Origin: Andreesenia sp964489735
GTDB lineage: Bacteria > Bacillota > Clostridia > Tissierellales > Gottschalkiaceae
Direction of reading: 5' to 3'
Assembly: GCA_964489735.1 (NCBI GenBank)
Contig: CAZBAL010000016.1
Span: 1 to 48,105 of the forward strand
DNA length: 48,105 nt
Below, one piece after another: positions 1 through 7,849 of this stretch. The translations under genes were made by a program, and so were the position numbers. How positions within the stretch are numbered: the stretch's first letter is position 1; each line of letters opens with the position of its first letter. Under the pieces are notes generated by a model, which saw only the letters and a program-made list of their open reading frames with translations, had not been told where the DNA came from and did no database searches.

Positions 1-45
1 TCATTGTCTTACTCACGACTGAAGTCACGAGTGTGCGACAATAAA
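1..45 (-). terminator. hairpin just downstream of addB
   Basis: Read on the minus strand, the DNA after the addB stop folds into a hairpin. Two 10-nt arms (ACUCGUGACU and AGUCGUGAGU) pair fully if two G-U pairs are allowed, and an outer TTGTC/GACAA pair extends the stem. The window ends before any U tract can be seen, so the terminator role is an inference from position. Confidence 0.4.
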
Positions 46-2577
46 TTAATCAAATCTGCATACCGAGTCATATTCACAATAAGCACAAGGAGTCACATTA
101 TTATCATTATAAGGTTCAGCCTTAACATTTCCTTTTATTATTTCCTTAGCTGATTCCTTGATAATATTCTTTATATAATTTATTATGAGGTCAATATCCT
201 CAAGCTCATAAACATCTCCTGATTTTCCAACGCTTCCATCTTTATTCACCCTCATAGGATATACGGAACTCCCAGAATCTATATCACTTTCAAGCATTCT
301 TACAATATCGATATCCTTAACTAAAAATCCTGAAAGTTTAAGTTCTCTTGCAAGATTTTTTTCAAGTTCTTCAGTACTTGCAGTCTCTACTCCAGCTATA
401 GGGTCTTTTAGTTTAAAATAGAATGCTCCAGCTGGATATAGCTCGTTCTTAACAAAATACTCACTGTTCTGAAGAACTGCATCCATATATACCACCAGCT
501 GAATCTGAAGACCCTGAAGTGCTTTTTCCAGTTTAAAATCCTGATAACCTGATTTATAATCTATTATTTTTGCATATGACTTCTCCCCATCAGAATATAG
601 ATCAACTCTGTCAATTTTACCTCTCAGTTCAATCTTTGAACCATCTTCAAATTCAAAAACAATAGGAGGAGCTTCAAATTCAGATCCAAATGCAAATTCA
701 TATTTCTCAGGTTTAAACTCTCCAATTCTCAGATGCTCGGTAGCATTGTAAACAGATTTTTTACTGACTCTTTTCAATTTATTTACAAGGTATTTATATC
801 TATATGAAGAATTGAAAATACCACTGTGAAAGTCTGCTGTCATACTATCTATTATTCGATCAACAATATTATCCGATTCCTCTCTATTTATGTCAGTCCA
901 CTCTTTTCCCAGCTTTTCAATCTCTTTCCCATATATTTCTAGAGCACCGTGAAGGATAGTTCCAATATCAGGATAATCTATTATCCCTCTTTTTCTCTCT
1001 ATAGGACTCAGCCCATAGGTCATAAAATGTGAAAAAGGACAAGCATTGAACTTCTCTATTCTAGATACAGATGACCTTATAGGATTCCCATAAAGCCTTC
1101 TCGCATATCCTTCGGCAATATACTCCTGCTGATTTGAGTCGAATATGCCACTCACAATATTATCTGTCTTTTTCCAGTCATCTTCTTTCATATACCATGA
1201 GTATATATTCATCCACTCTTCTAAAATATCCTCTCCATCAATATATTCTCTGAACGATTCCGTAATATATTTTATAGAAGGTTCTTTCGAAATGACTCTG
1301 TCTATTCTCTTTGTATTTTCCAAATCGATATTTCCCTCTACAGAAATATCAGGAAAAATATATCTTATTCTGTCTATGATCACAGAAGGTCTCAAACTTC
1401 CACCATCGGAGTTTGTATTGGAAAAAGAAAGTGACAGTTTTACAGATGGTTTAGTAAGTGAAGAATAGATATCAAAACTCTGCTTTTTGATCACTCTATC
1501 TGTGTCCATCTTCATGTCAAAACCATTTTCTTTTAAAACTTCTCTGTCTTCATCTAGAAGAATTCCTGTATCTTCTATATTAGATGGCAGAATGCCATCA
1601 TTTACACCTATTACGAACAGATATTTTATATCGGCAGACCTTGTTCTATCGAGGTTACCAAACATTACCTGATCGAGCGTAGGAGGAATGACTCCGACTT
1701 TATAGTTTGAAAGCCCTGACTCAAAGAGTTTACAGTACTCGGCCGCATTAACCTTTACTTTTCCCATAATCTCAGTCATCTGGCTTACTATGTCGATTAA
1801 AATATTCCAAACCTGAGCAGTTTCATTCGCTATATCAAAATTCCCACTTTCTCTCTGCTCAGCAATCAGTTCATCAATTTTCTCTTTTATATTAAGTTCA
1901 ACNNNNNNNNNNNNNNNNNNNNNNNNNNNNNNNNNNNNNNNNNNNNNNNNNNNNNNNNNNNNNNNNNNNNNNNNNNNNNNNNNNNNNNNNNNNNNNNNNN
2001 NNTCAAAATAGTCAGATTCAACAATATTTTCCTTTAGAAGACTCATCATATCATTATTGTCTAAAAAATCGCCTCTCATATAAGAGCTCATAGTTCTGTA
2101 CACTAGATTCATATCGTGCAGTTTCCTCTTTAAAACTGAATCCTTTGTGTTTTCTAAATACTCTGCTAACTGATCGGGGCTGATACAGTTCTTCTTAAAT
2201 GAATCCACTGCACTAACCATATTCTCTAAAAAACCTCTCTTATCATAGCTGTTTTTAAATACCTGAAATTCACTCTTGTTCTCTTCAGTTGCTCTGCTAG
2301 CTAATATATACATTCCCGTATCATCTATTAAACTTCTATTCTTCCCTTTTACACTATTTCTGAGAAATTCGGACATTCTTCTAAAGCTCAGAACCTGAAT
2401 ATCCATAATGCCGACTCCATTAGTTCTCTCTATTATTTCCTGCTCTGCATGGAGCGTGAACTGTTCAGGAACTATGAGTACTGCTTTTTTATTGTTATTT
2501 ACATCTATTTTTATTTTTTCTAATATATATTCACTTTTTCCCGTATTGGTTCTTCCTAAAATTATTTCCAAATTCAT
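46..2577 (-). CDS. addB: AddB, nuclease/helicase-like subunit of the AddAB double-strand-break repair enzyme (interrupted by an assembly gap)
   Basis: AddB works with AddA to resect double-strand breaks in RecA-dependent repair. The N-terminus carries a Walker-A-like GRTNTGKS. The C-terminal half has an LHG motif and the nuclease core GKIDRVD followed by DYKSG. The family's iron-sulfur cysteines are visible: one in NACPF, then CAYCEYDSVC (C-x2-C-x5-C) at the extreme C-terminus. A run of 100 N at 1903-2002 splits the gene. About 193 residues precede it and about 617 follow. Since the family is usually near 1150 residues, roughly 340 are missing and the N run is only a placeholder. The frame being open across the N run is luck. 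Start: two adjacent ATGs (2580, 2577); the second gives MNLEIILGR, which best fits related proteins. Confidence 0.93.
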   Translation of the reverse strand: MNLEIILGRTNTGKSEYILEKIKIDVNNNKKAVLIVPEQFTLHAEQEIIERTNGVGIMDIQVLSFRRMSEFLRNSVKGKNRSLIDDTGMYILASRATEENKSEFQVFKNSYDKRGFLENMVSAVDSFKKNCISPDQLAEYLENTKDSVLKRKLHDMNLVYRTMSSYMRGDFLDNNDMMSLLKENIVESDYFXXXXXXXXXXXXXXXXXXXXXXXXXXXXXXXXXXVELNIKEKIDELIAEQRESGNFDIANETAQVWNILIDIVSQMTEIMGKVKVNAAEYCKLFESGLSNYKVGVIPPTLDQVMFGNLDRTRSADIKYLFVIGVNDGILPSNIEDTGILLDEDREVLKENGFDMKMDTDRVIKKQSFDIYSSLTKPSVKLSLSFSNTNSDGGSLRPSVIIDRIRYIFPDISVEGNIDLENTKRIDRVISKEPSIKYITESFREYIDGEDILEEWMNIYSWYMKEDDWKKTDNIVSGIFDSNQQEYIAEGYARRLYGNPIRSSVSRIEKFNACPFSHFMTYGLSPIERKRGIIDYPDIGTILHGALEIYGKEIEKLGKEWTDINREESDNIVDRIIDSMTADFHSGIFNSSYRYKYLVNKLKRVSKKSVYNATEHLRIGEFKPEKYEFAFGSEFEAPPIVFEFEDGSKIELRGKIDRVDLYSDGEKSYAKIIDYKSGYQDFKLEKALQGLQIQLVVYMDAVLQNSEYFVKNELYPAGAFYFKLKDPIAGVETASTEELEKNLARELKLSGFLVKDIDIVRMLESDIDSGSSVYPMRVNKDGSVGKSGDVYELEDIDLIINYIKNIIKESAKEIIKGNVKAEPYNDNNVTPCAYCEYDSVCRFD
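1903..2002. other. assembly gap (100 N) inside addB
   Basis: A run of exactly 100 N. Unlike the two other N runs, its flanks share no duplicated sequence. The protein is about 340 residues too short for AddB, so this is a genuine gap of unknown length, probably about 1 kb. Confidence 0.9.
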
Positions 2578-2749
2578 CATCCTCTCAGGATTTCTAAATA
2601 TTTCATCTGAAATATGTACACTTACTACTATTATTGTATAGGATATTGTTTGTTTTCTCCAATGGAAATAGGTATAATGTTTATGCTTGGGTATGAACTG
2701 AATGTAAAATAATAGTTTTTACCACTAACAGATGAGGAGGTAATTAATA

Positions 2750-3340
2750 TTGAATAAAAACGAAAAAATCGTAATATTAATCAGCTTTTCCATAATAGCA
2801 CTTGTAACCACAGCTATTATCGCATATTTTTTGCTGTCTTCGAACGATTCAATAAATAGAGAATATCAAGAAAATAATACAGTTGAGAGCAAAGAAAGCG
2901 TGCCCGACAATAAAAATGAAAAAGAAAATCAAAACGAGAGTAACTCTGGAAATATCAATCACACTGATTATGAACCTATTGCGAATGAAATAAATTCTGT
3001 TCCTCTTAAGCCTGTTGCAGATAATCAGGACTTAAGTGTTCAAGGATTCTGGAATGCAGCTGGTAGAAATGATAAGGTTCACAGTACATGGGAATTTTAT
3101 AATGGTAAGCTAACGGTGAATGGTAAGTATCACGATACCTACCAAATTTCAAAATTTCTTGATAAAGATGGATATGCAGTAATCTATATTTATAATCCTG
3201 ATGGAAGCACTCATATTTTATTATTGAATTCTACTCCATACGGAATGGAAGGATTGACAGCTGAAGGTTCTGACTTTGAAAATTATACTAAAAATGGTGT
3301 AGTTCCTATTCATAATCAGGTTATAGAGTTCAGAAGGTGA
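2750..3340 (+). CDS. unknown membrane-anchored extracytoplasmic protein
   Basis: I do not recognise the family. The 196-residue product has a short basic N-terminus, one hydrophobic segment (about residues 7-29), a low-complexity Asn/Glu/Lys/Ser-rich linker (about 30-75), and a compact C-terminal domain (about 100-196) rich in Gly, Tyr and aromatic residues, suggesting a small beta domain. It lacks a lipobox, so it is probably held by an uncleaved N-terminal helix with the domain outside. The start is TTG, chosen because GAGGAGG lies 9 nt upstream. It is one of only three protein genes on the plus strand, divergent from addB and convergent with the Usp-like gene, so it is a single-gene unit. 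Confidence 0.75.
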   Translation: MNKNEKIVILISFSIIALVTTAIIAYFLLSSNDSINREYQENNTVESKESVPDNKNEKENQNESNSGNINHTDYEPIANEINSVPLKPVADNQDLSVQGFWNAAGRNDKVHSTWEFYNGKLTVNGKYHDTYQISKFLDKDGYAVIYIYNPDGSTHILLLNSTPYGMEGLTAEGSDFENYTKNGVVPIHNQVIEFRR

Positions 3341-3413
3341 TCTGACTATAGAACAGATACTTATTATGTCTTATTACTTAGCTCTTATTACTAAGTAGTT
3401 TTTAAAGATACAA

Positions 3414-3452
3414 AAGCCTTCTACTAAAAATTATTTTTTAGTAGAAGGCTTA
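3414..3452. terminator. terminator between convergent genes
   Basis: AGCCTTCTACTAAAAA (3415-3430) pairs with its reverse complement (about 3435-3451). The minus-strand transcript continues into TTTTG, so it mainly serves the Usp-like gene, but the stem also follows the plus-strand gene ending at 3340. Confidence 0.75.
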
Positions 3453-3475
3453 ATTAAGCTTTTGATATTTTCTTT

Positions 3476-3880
3476 CTAAACAACAACGTACTCCAGGCAG
3501 TCATCACCTAAGATTTTTTTCAACTGTTTAACTATAGGATGGTTTTCATCCCCTTTAATATTTGGTGAAGCTCCTAAAACTGCACATCCAATAAAGTTTT
3601 TCTTAGCAAAATCTGCCAATGTGCCTGTGACATCATCATCTCTTATTACTGTCATATCAGCATCTGCTTCTCTAGCTACCGTAAATAGATATTCCAATGC
3701 TTCTCCATCATTTGGATTGTATAAAAAGTTCTGATCTTCCTTTACAACGTTAATAACAAACATATCGCCATCTATTTTTTTCTTCTGCTTAATACTTAAT
3801 CCTTTTTTTATAAGCTTTTCACAGTTTTTCTGTTGAGTAACACAAACCATGATATTTTCTCTATTATCTTTCTTAGCCAT
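3476..3880 (-). CDS. universal-stress-protein-like nucleotide-binding domain protein
   Basis: A single-domain protein of 134 residues. It opens with IMVCVTQQKNCEKLI, resembling the Usp-like domain of KdpD, and has the alpha/beta pattern of that fold, including ADMTVIRDDDV and a glycine turn near the end (AVLGASP). Such proteins bind nucleotides in stress responses; the exact role here is unknown. Start: AAAGGAG lies 7 nt before the second of two adjacent ATGs (3880; the other is 3883). The frame remains open upstream to 4075, but that stretch is the selC tRNA gene and is not coding. A terminator follows the gene. Confidence 0.72.
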   Translation of the reverse strand: MAKKDNRENIMVCVTQQKNCEKLIKKGLSIKQKKKIDGDMFVINVVKEDQNFLYNPNDGEALEYLFTVAREADADMTVIRDDDVTGTLADFAKKNFIGCAVLGASPNIKGDENHPIVKQLKKILGDDCLEYVVV

Positions 3881-3986
3881 CATATCGCTCCTTTGCTTTA
3901 AGATCGCTTTCACTACATACCCTATATTATACCAAAAAAACAACCCATATCCAATTTCGGATACAGGTCCCCTGAACTTACATTTA

Positions 3987-4083
3987 TGGCGGGAGTATGT
4001 GGGAATCGAACCCACCCAAGACGCTCTTAACGCCTCGCGCTGGTTTTGAAGACCAGAGAGCACACCAGCACTCATCTACCCCC
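3987..4083 (-). tRNA. selC: tRNA-Sec (UCA), selenocysteine tRNA
   Basis: The 97-nt RNA ends in an encoded CCA (complement of 3987-3989). The anticodon loop CTTCAAA carries UCA (complement of 4047-4049), which reads UGA. The long extra arm, the acceptor stem starting GGGGGTA and ending TACTCCC, and a T arm with GTGGG-TTCGATT-CCCAC fit bacterial tRNA-Sec. SerRS would charge it with serine, SelA would convert this to selenocysteine using SelD's selenophosphate, and SelB would deliver it. It lies beyond selB in the same direction but has its own promoter. Confidence 0.96.
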
Positions 4084-4100
4084 ATAAATCTACATTAAAG

Positions 4101-4129
4101 ATTATAATCTAAATTGTTGAATATTTCAA
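4101..4129 (-). promoter_or_regulatory. promoter of selC
   Basis: On the minus strand TTGAAA (complement of 4124-4129) and TATAAT (complement of 4101-4106) are separated by exactly 17 nt. This near-consensus sigma-A promoter puts the start near 4094, about 10 nt before the tRNA 5' end, so selC can be transcribed independently of selB. Confidence 0.85.
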
Positions 4130-4187
4130 TAGGTTTTGCAAATGTTTTATAAAAAATGCATAGATAATATCTATATTGAATAGGAAG

Positions 4188-4223
4188 TATAGCTGTAATA
4201 TCCTCAATTATATTACAGCTATA
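4188..4223. repeat. 14-bp perfect inverted repeat downstream of selB
   Basis: TATAGCTGTAATAT (4188-4201) and its exact reverse complement (4210-4223) flank an 8-nt loop. Once the false gap is closed, the hairpin begins about 20 nt after the selB stop. Neither strand shows a U tract, so it may stabilise the mRNA 3' end rather than act as a classical terminator. Confidence 0.7.
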
Positions 4224-4413
4224 CCCCAACACATTCATGCTGTGCTATTTTACTAAAANNNNNNNNNNNNNNNNNNNNNNNNNNNNNNNNNNNNNNNNNN
4301 NNNNNNNNNNNNNNNNNNNNNNNNNNNNNNNNNNNNNNNNNNNNNNNNNNNNNNNNNNTCAATTATATTACAGCTATACCCCAACACATTCATGCTGTGC
4401 TATTTTACTAAAA
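4204..4413. other. false gap: 55-nt duplicated contig ends around 100 N
   Basis: The 55 nt at 4204-4258 are identical to 4359-4413, separated by exactly 100 N. This is the signature of two contigs that overlap by one assembler k-mer and were scaffolded without merging. The real sequence is 155 nt shorter here and selC lies closer to selB. The rest of the selB-selC interval is AT-rich and holds only the selC promoter and the inverted repeat. Confidence 0.92.
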
Positions 4414-6316
4414 ACCTTTTATCGTCTATTCTCTTAGTTATTCTCATTCCGTCTAAATTTTCAAGAATTGCCAGGGTCATTTTTCTGTTAGTATCGAGTA
4501 AATCTCTTACTTCCCCTACGGTTGTCTCACCTTTATCTTCTATATATGCAACTATCATAGACTTTGCTTTATCAAACATCTCTGAGTGAATATAAACATC
4601 ATCTGGAAGCTTCTGTATAGTCTTTATATCCAAAAGCGCTTCAAATATCTGTTTTATTTCATTTTGCTTGTACTTTTTCGAAAGTGAATTTACAACATCT
4701 TCTCTTTTTAGAACAGTAAAGCCTGCATTCAGATATTCTTTTTCTATGGAATCTTTTATTTTTTCTGCATCCCCTACAAATTCTACATTAAATCCTTCTA
4801 TCTGTAGTTTGTCGGACGCCTGAACAATATTAGATTCTTCCGAAATATATGATATTATCATATCACCTAATTTAGGTTTAGCTTTTGATAGGTATCTGCT
4901 TCTCATTTCCTCTTTGGATATTCCCATCCTAAATGGATATCTATTGTGATATTCAGATATATCTTTTTTCATATTCTCAGTAAGTCTTGCTAGATGTTCA
5001 CTATGAATTACAAATTTATCCTTTGCCAAATCAAATCTAACTACTTTTTTATCTGATTCCAATTCCTTAAGAACTTCATTAAGTTCATCTTCTGTATTTG
5101 AAGTCATAACTGAGAGTTCCTTTATTGTGAGGAATTTATCTGAGTTCTTTTCGATAATATTTTCAACTATTTCTGTGCTGTCTCCCTGAGATTTTATCTC
5201 TAAAGCTTTTATTGCATCCTCATCAAATCTCTTTTTCTTTGCAGGATTAGGATCTAGAACTTCTCCTCCACCTATAGTTATCATTGGTGAATAGAACCTC
5301 ACAATAAATCTGTCTCCTTTCGAAGCAGCTATAGTTTCCTCCAGTCTTAACTGGGCAAAACATTCGTCTCCTGGTGTAATATTATCCCTATCCAGTATTA
5401 CAACTCTGCATAGTACTTCTTTAGAGCCTATATATAGTCTTACTCTAGTTCTATTCTCAATTATTCTTTGAGAGTCTTTCAGAAGCTTTAGCTTTACATC
5501 CAGCATCATCGTAGGCTCCATAGTGCCAGTTAGAGCTATTGTATCTCCTCTTTCTATTTCAGATTTTTTAACACCTGAAATATTTATTGCGACTCTCTGA
5601 CCAGCATATGCAGTATCAACATCTGAGCTATGCACTTGAAGATTCCTTATCTTTCCTTCTGTCTCTTTTGGATATATTCTGACATCATCTCCTAAATTGA
5701 ATCTGCCAGAAACCAATGTTCCTGTAACAACAGTTCCAAACCCTGAAACCGTAAACACTCTGTCCACCGGTAGCTTAGGATTTCCAAAAACTTTTTTATC
5801 TTCAGTATTTTCCACCATGTGCTGAACCTTCTCTATTAGCTCTGGAATCCCTCTTTTGCTCACTGAATCAACAGGCATTATCTCTGCATTTTCAAGGAAT
5901 GTATCTTCAACAGTCTCTCTGATATCTTCTTTTACTAGCTCAATCCACTCTTCATCAACGGTATCGCTTTTTGTAAGAACTATTATTCCATTTTCAAGAC
6001 CAAGCATATCCAGAATGTCTAAATGTTCCTTTGTCTGAGGCATTATACCTTCATCCGCTGCAACTACAAGCATAACTATATCTATTCCAGTAATCCCAGC
6101 TAGCATACTCTTTATAAACCTCTCATGACCTGGAACATCAACGATTCCAGCTCTCATTCCATTTGGAAGATCAAAGTAAGTAAATCCAAGTTCAATTGAT
6201 ATTCCCCGCTCCTGCTCCTCTTTTAGCCTATCTGTTTCACGACCAGTTATAGCTTTAATCAGGGTTGTCTTACCATGATCAATATGTCCAGCCGTACCAA
6301 CTATAATATTTTTCAT
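4400..6316 (-). CDS. selB: SelB, selenocysteine-specific elongation factor
   Basis: SelB is a GTPase that carries Sec-tRNA to UGA codons marked by a SECIS hairpin. The 638-residue protein has an EF-Tu-like G domain: G1 in GHIDHGKTTLI, G3 DVPGHERF and G4 TKSD. Beta-barrel domains follow, and the C-terminal third (about 370-638) is the winged-helix region that grips the SECIS RNA. Length is normal for the family. Start ATG, with GAGG just upstream; it begins 2 nt after the selA stop, showing translational coupling. The last codons fall in the duplicated 55 nt beside the false gap, but the coding sequence is complete. Confidence 0.97.
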   Translation of the reverse strand: MKNIIVGTAGHIDHGKTTLIKAITGRETDRLKEEQERGISIELGFTYFDLPNGMRAGIVDVPGHERFIKSMLAGITGIDIVMLVVAADEGIMPQTKEHLDILDMLGLENGIIVLTKSDTVDEEWIELVKEDIRETVEDTFLENAEIMPVDSVSKRGIPELIEKVQHMVENTEDKKVFGNPKLPVDRVFTVSGFGTVVTGTLVSGRFNLGDDVRIYPKETEGKIRNLQVHSSDVDTAYAGQRVAINISGVKKSEIERGDTIALTGTMEPTMMLDVKLKLLKDSQRIIENRTRVRLYIGSKEVLCRVVILDRDNITPGDECFAQLRLEETIAASKGDRFIVRFYSPMITIGGGEVLDPNPAKKKRFDEDAIKALEIKSQGDSTEIVENIIEKNSDKFLTIKELSVMTSNTEDELNEVLKELESDKKVVRFDLAKDKFVIHSEHLARLTENMKKDISEYHNRYPFRMGISKEEMRSRYLSKAKPKLGDMIISYISEESNIVQASDKLQIEGFNVEFVGDAEKIKDSIEKEYLNAGFTVLKREDVVNSLSKKYKQNEIKQIFEALLDIKTIQKLPDDVYIHSEMFDKAKSMIVAYIEDKGETTVGEVRDLLDTNRKMTLAILENLDGMRITKRIDDKRFLVK

Positions 6317-6318
6317 AT

Positions 6319-7734
6319 TTATACCTCACTTACAGCCTTTATAAAACCATCTCTTAAGATTTCAATCTCATCTTCAAATATTGTTCTAAAATCAAGATAG
6401 TAATTATCTTTATATATTCTGCCTATTACAGGTATATCCTGCTCTCTTAAGCTTCTCTCAAGTTGAGAAACTTTTACATCCTCTGTCTTTGATCTTATTG
6501 TCACAGATTTTGTAGAAATTCTCTCGAGTGGCATAGATCCCCCTCCAACTTGTGAAACATCATCTATAACTTCTATTTCGAACTTTTCATTCACAACATC
6601 ATCTAATTTGACCATTTCTGTAAACTTATCGGCTCTTATTTCAATTTCTGATATATCTTGAGTCAAAAGCTTGAGAGTTGGTATTTTTTCAATTGCTTCT
6701 TCTTCATTTAGGTAAAGTCTTAAAGTTGCTTCCAGTGTAGCTATAGTAAACTTATCTATTCTGAATGCTCTGTTTAATGGATGCTTTTTCATTTGTTCAA
6801 TATACTTCGAATTCCCTATAATTATACCTGCCTGTGGTCCTCCTAAAAGCTTGTCCCCGCTGAAAGTTATTATATCAACTCCGGCATTTACCGAATTCAT
6901 AACAGTCGGCTCATGTTCTAGTCCATATTTAGAAAGATCTATTAGAACACCACTTCCTAAATCCTCTATTACGGGAACATCTTTCCTTTCTCCAAGTGCT
7001 ACCAATTCCTCAAGCTCTACGCTTTCTGTAAAACCAACTATTCTGAAGTTACTTGTATGGACCTTAAGTAGTGCACCCGTGTTTTCGTTTATCGCTTCTT
7101 CATAATCAGAAACATGAGTCTTGTTTGTTGCTCCTACTGCTACGAGCTTAGCTCCACTCTGCTCCATAACTTCTGGTATTCTAAAAGAACCACCTATCTC
7201 TACGAGCTCACCTCTGGATGTGATAACTTCCTTTCCATCACCCCAGCATGATAGTGCTAAAACTACGGCAGCAGCATTGTTATTTACAACAAGAGCATCT
7301 TCAGCACCCGTAACTCTTTTGATAAGATCTATTACGGCAGAATATCGTGAACCTCTTTTACCTGTATCGAGGTCAAGTTCCAAGTTTGAATATCCTGTTG
7401 TTAACCTTGCGACATGTTCCATTATTTCGCTATTTATAGGAGATCTTCCTAAGTTTGTATGGATTACAGTTCCTGTTCCATTTATTACTCTTCTGAATTT
7501 GTATTCATATTTCTTCTCATTTTTTTCTGTGATTTTTCGTACAATCGTTTCAATTTCAAACTCTTCTTCATCTAGTTCTTCTTTAGCTTGTCCTATCTTT
7601 TTTCTCAGATTATCAAGAACTTCTCTGACAGTTTCCATTACTAAATCTCTAGATGTTTCATCTATAATCTTGGATACTCTCTCATCATCTAAGATTTCAT
7701 CAACTTTGGGTATTTTCTTATATAGATGTTTCAA
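6319..7734 (-). CDS. selA: SelA, L-seryl-tRNA(Sec) selenium transferase
   Basis: SelA is a PLP enzyme that converts Ser-tRNA-Sec to Sec-tRNA-Sec using selenophosphate. Length (471 residues) is typical. The N-terminal RNA-binding helical part (about 1-80) is followed by the fold-type-I PLP domain with INGTGTVIHTNLGRSP and the lysine-bearing TFSGDKLLGGPQAG. The start codon is TTG, supported by GAGAGGG about 8 nt upstream. It lies between selD and selB, all co-directional. The selD-selA spacer is 115 nt, longer than the other junctions in the cluster, and holds a short coding-like stretch that is listed separately. Confidence 0.97.
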   Translation of the reverse strand: MKHLYKKIPKVDEILDDERVSKIIDETSRDLVMETVREVLDNLRKKIGQAKEELDEEEFEIETIVRKITEKNEKKYEYKFRRVINGTGTVIHTNLGRSPINSEIMEHVARLTTGYSNLELDLDTGKRGSRYSAVIDLIKRVTGAEDALVVNNNAAAVVLALSCWGDGKEVITSRGELVEIGGSFRIPEVMEQSGAKLVAVGATNKTHVSDYEEAINENTGALLKVHTSNFRIVGFTESVELEELVALGERKDVPVIEDLGSGVLIDLSKYGLEHEPTVMNSVNAGVDIITFSGDKLLGGPQAGIIIGNSKYIEQMKKHPLNRAFRIDKFTIATLEATLRLYLNEEEAIEKIPTLKLLTQDISEIEIRADKFTEMVKLDDVVNEKFEIEVIDDVSQVGGGSMPLERISTKSVTIRSKTEDVKVSQLERSLREQDIPVIGRIYKDNYYLDFRTIFEDEIEILRDGFIKAVSEV

Positions 7735-7746
7735 ATTATTTCCCTC

Positions 7747-7824
7747 TCATTCTCTAGCAAATTCTACAAGCTTAGCACCATTCTCTGATAAATAAAATCT
7801 GTAAGCTACTAAAGCTTTGATAAA
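7747..7824 (-). pseudogene. possible gene remnant or tiny ORF in the selD-selA spacer
   Basis: On the minus strand, 25 codons run from just after a TAA to a TGA and read like protein (the last residues are GAKLVEFARE). No start codon of any common type lies between the two stops, so it cannot be an independent gene as it stands. It could be chance in AT-rich DNA or the tail of a lost gene. I do not recognise it. Confidence 0.2.
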
Positions 7825-7849
7825 TTAATCTCTGTATATTCTAAAACTT

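Noticed and set aside
1145..1672. Plus-strand ORFs inside addB and similar ORFs in other minus-strand genes
   Set aside because: They are antisense shadows of strongly conserved genes and have no ribosome-binding sites or recognisable products.
3476..4075. Longer 199-residue frame upstream of the Usp-like gene
   Set aside because: The extra N-terminal part is a translation of the selC tRNA gene; the real start at 3880 has a good ribosome-binding site.
4204..4413. A biological direct repeat
   Set aside because: Exactly 55 nt each side of exactly 100 N, repeated at a second locus, indicates an assembly artefact.
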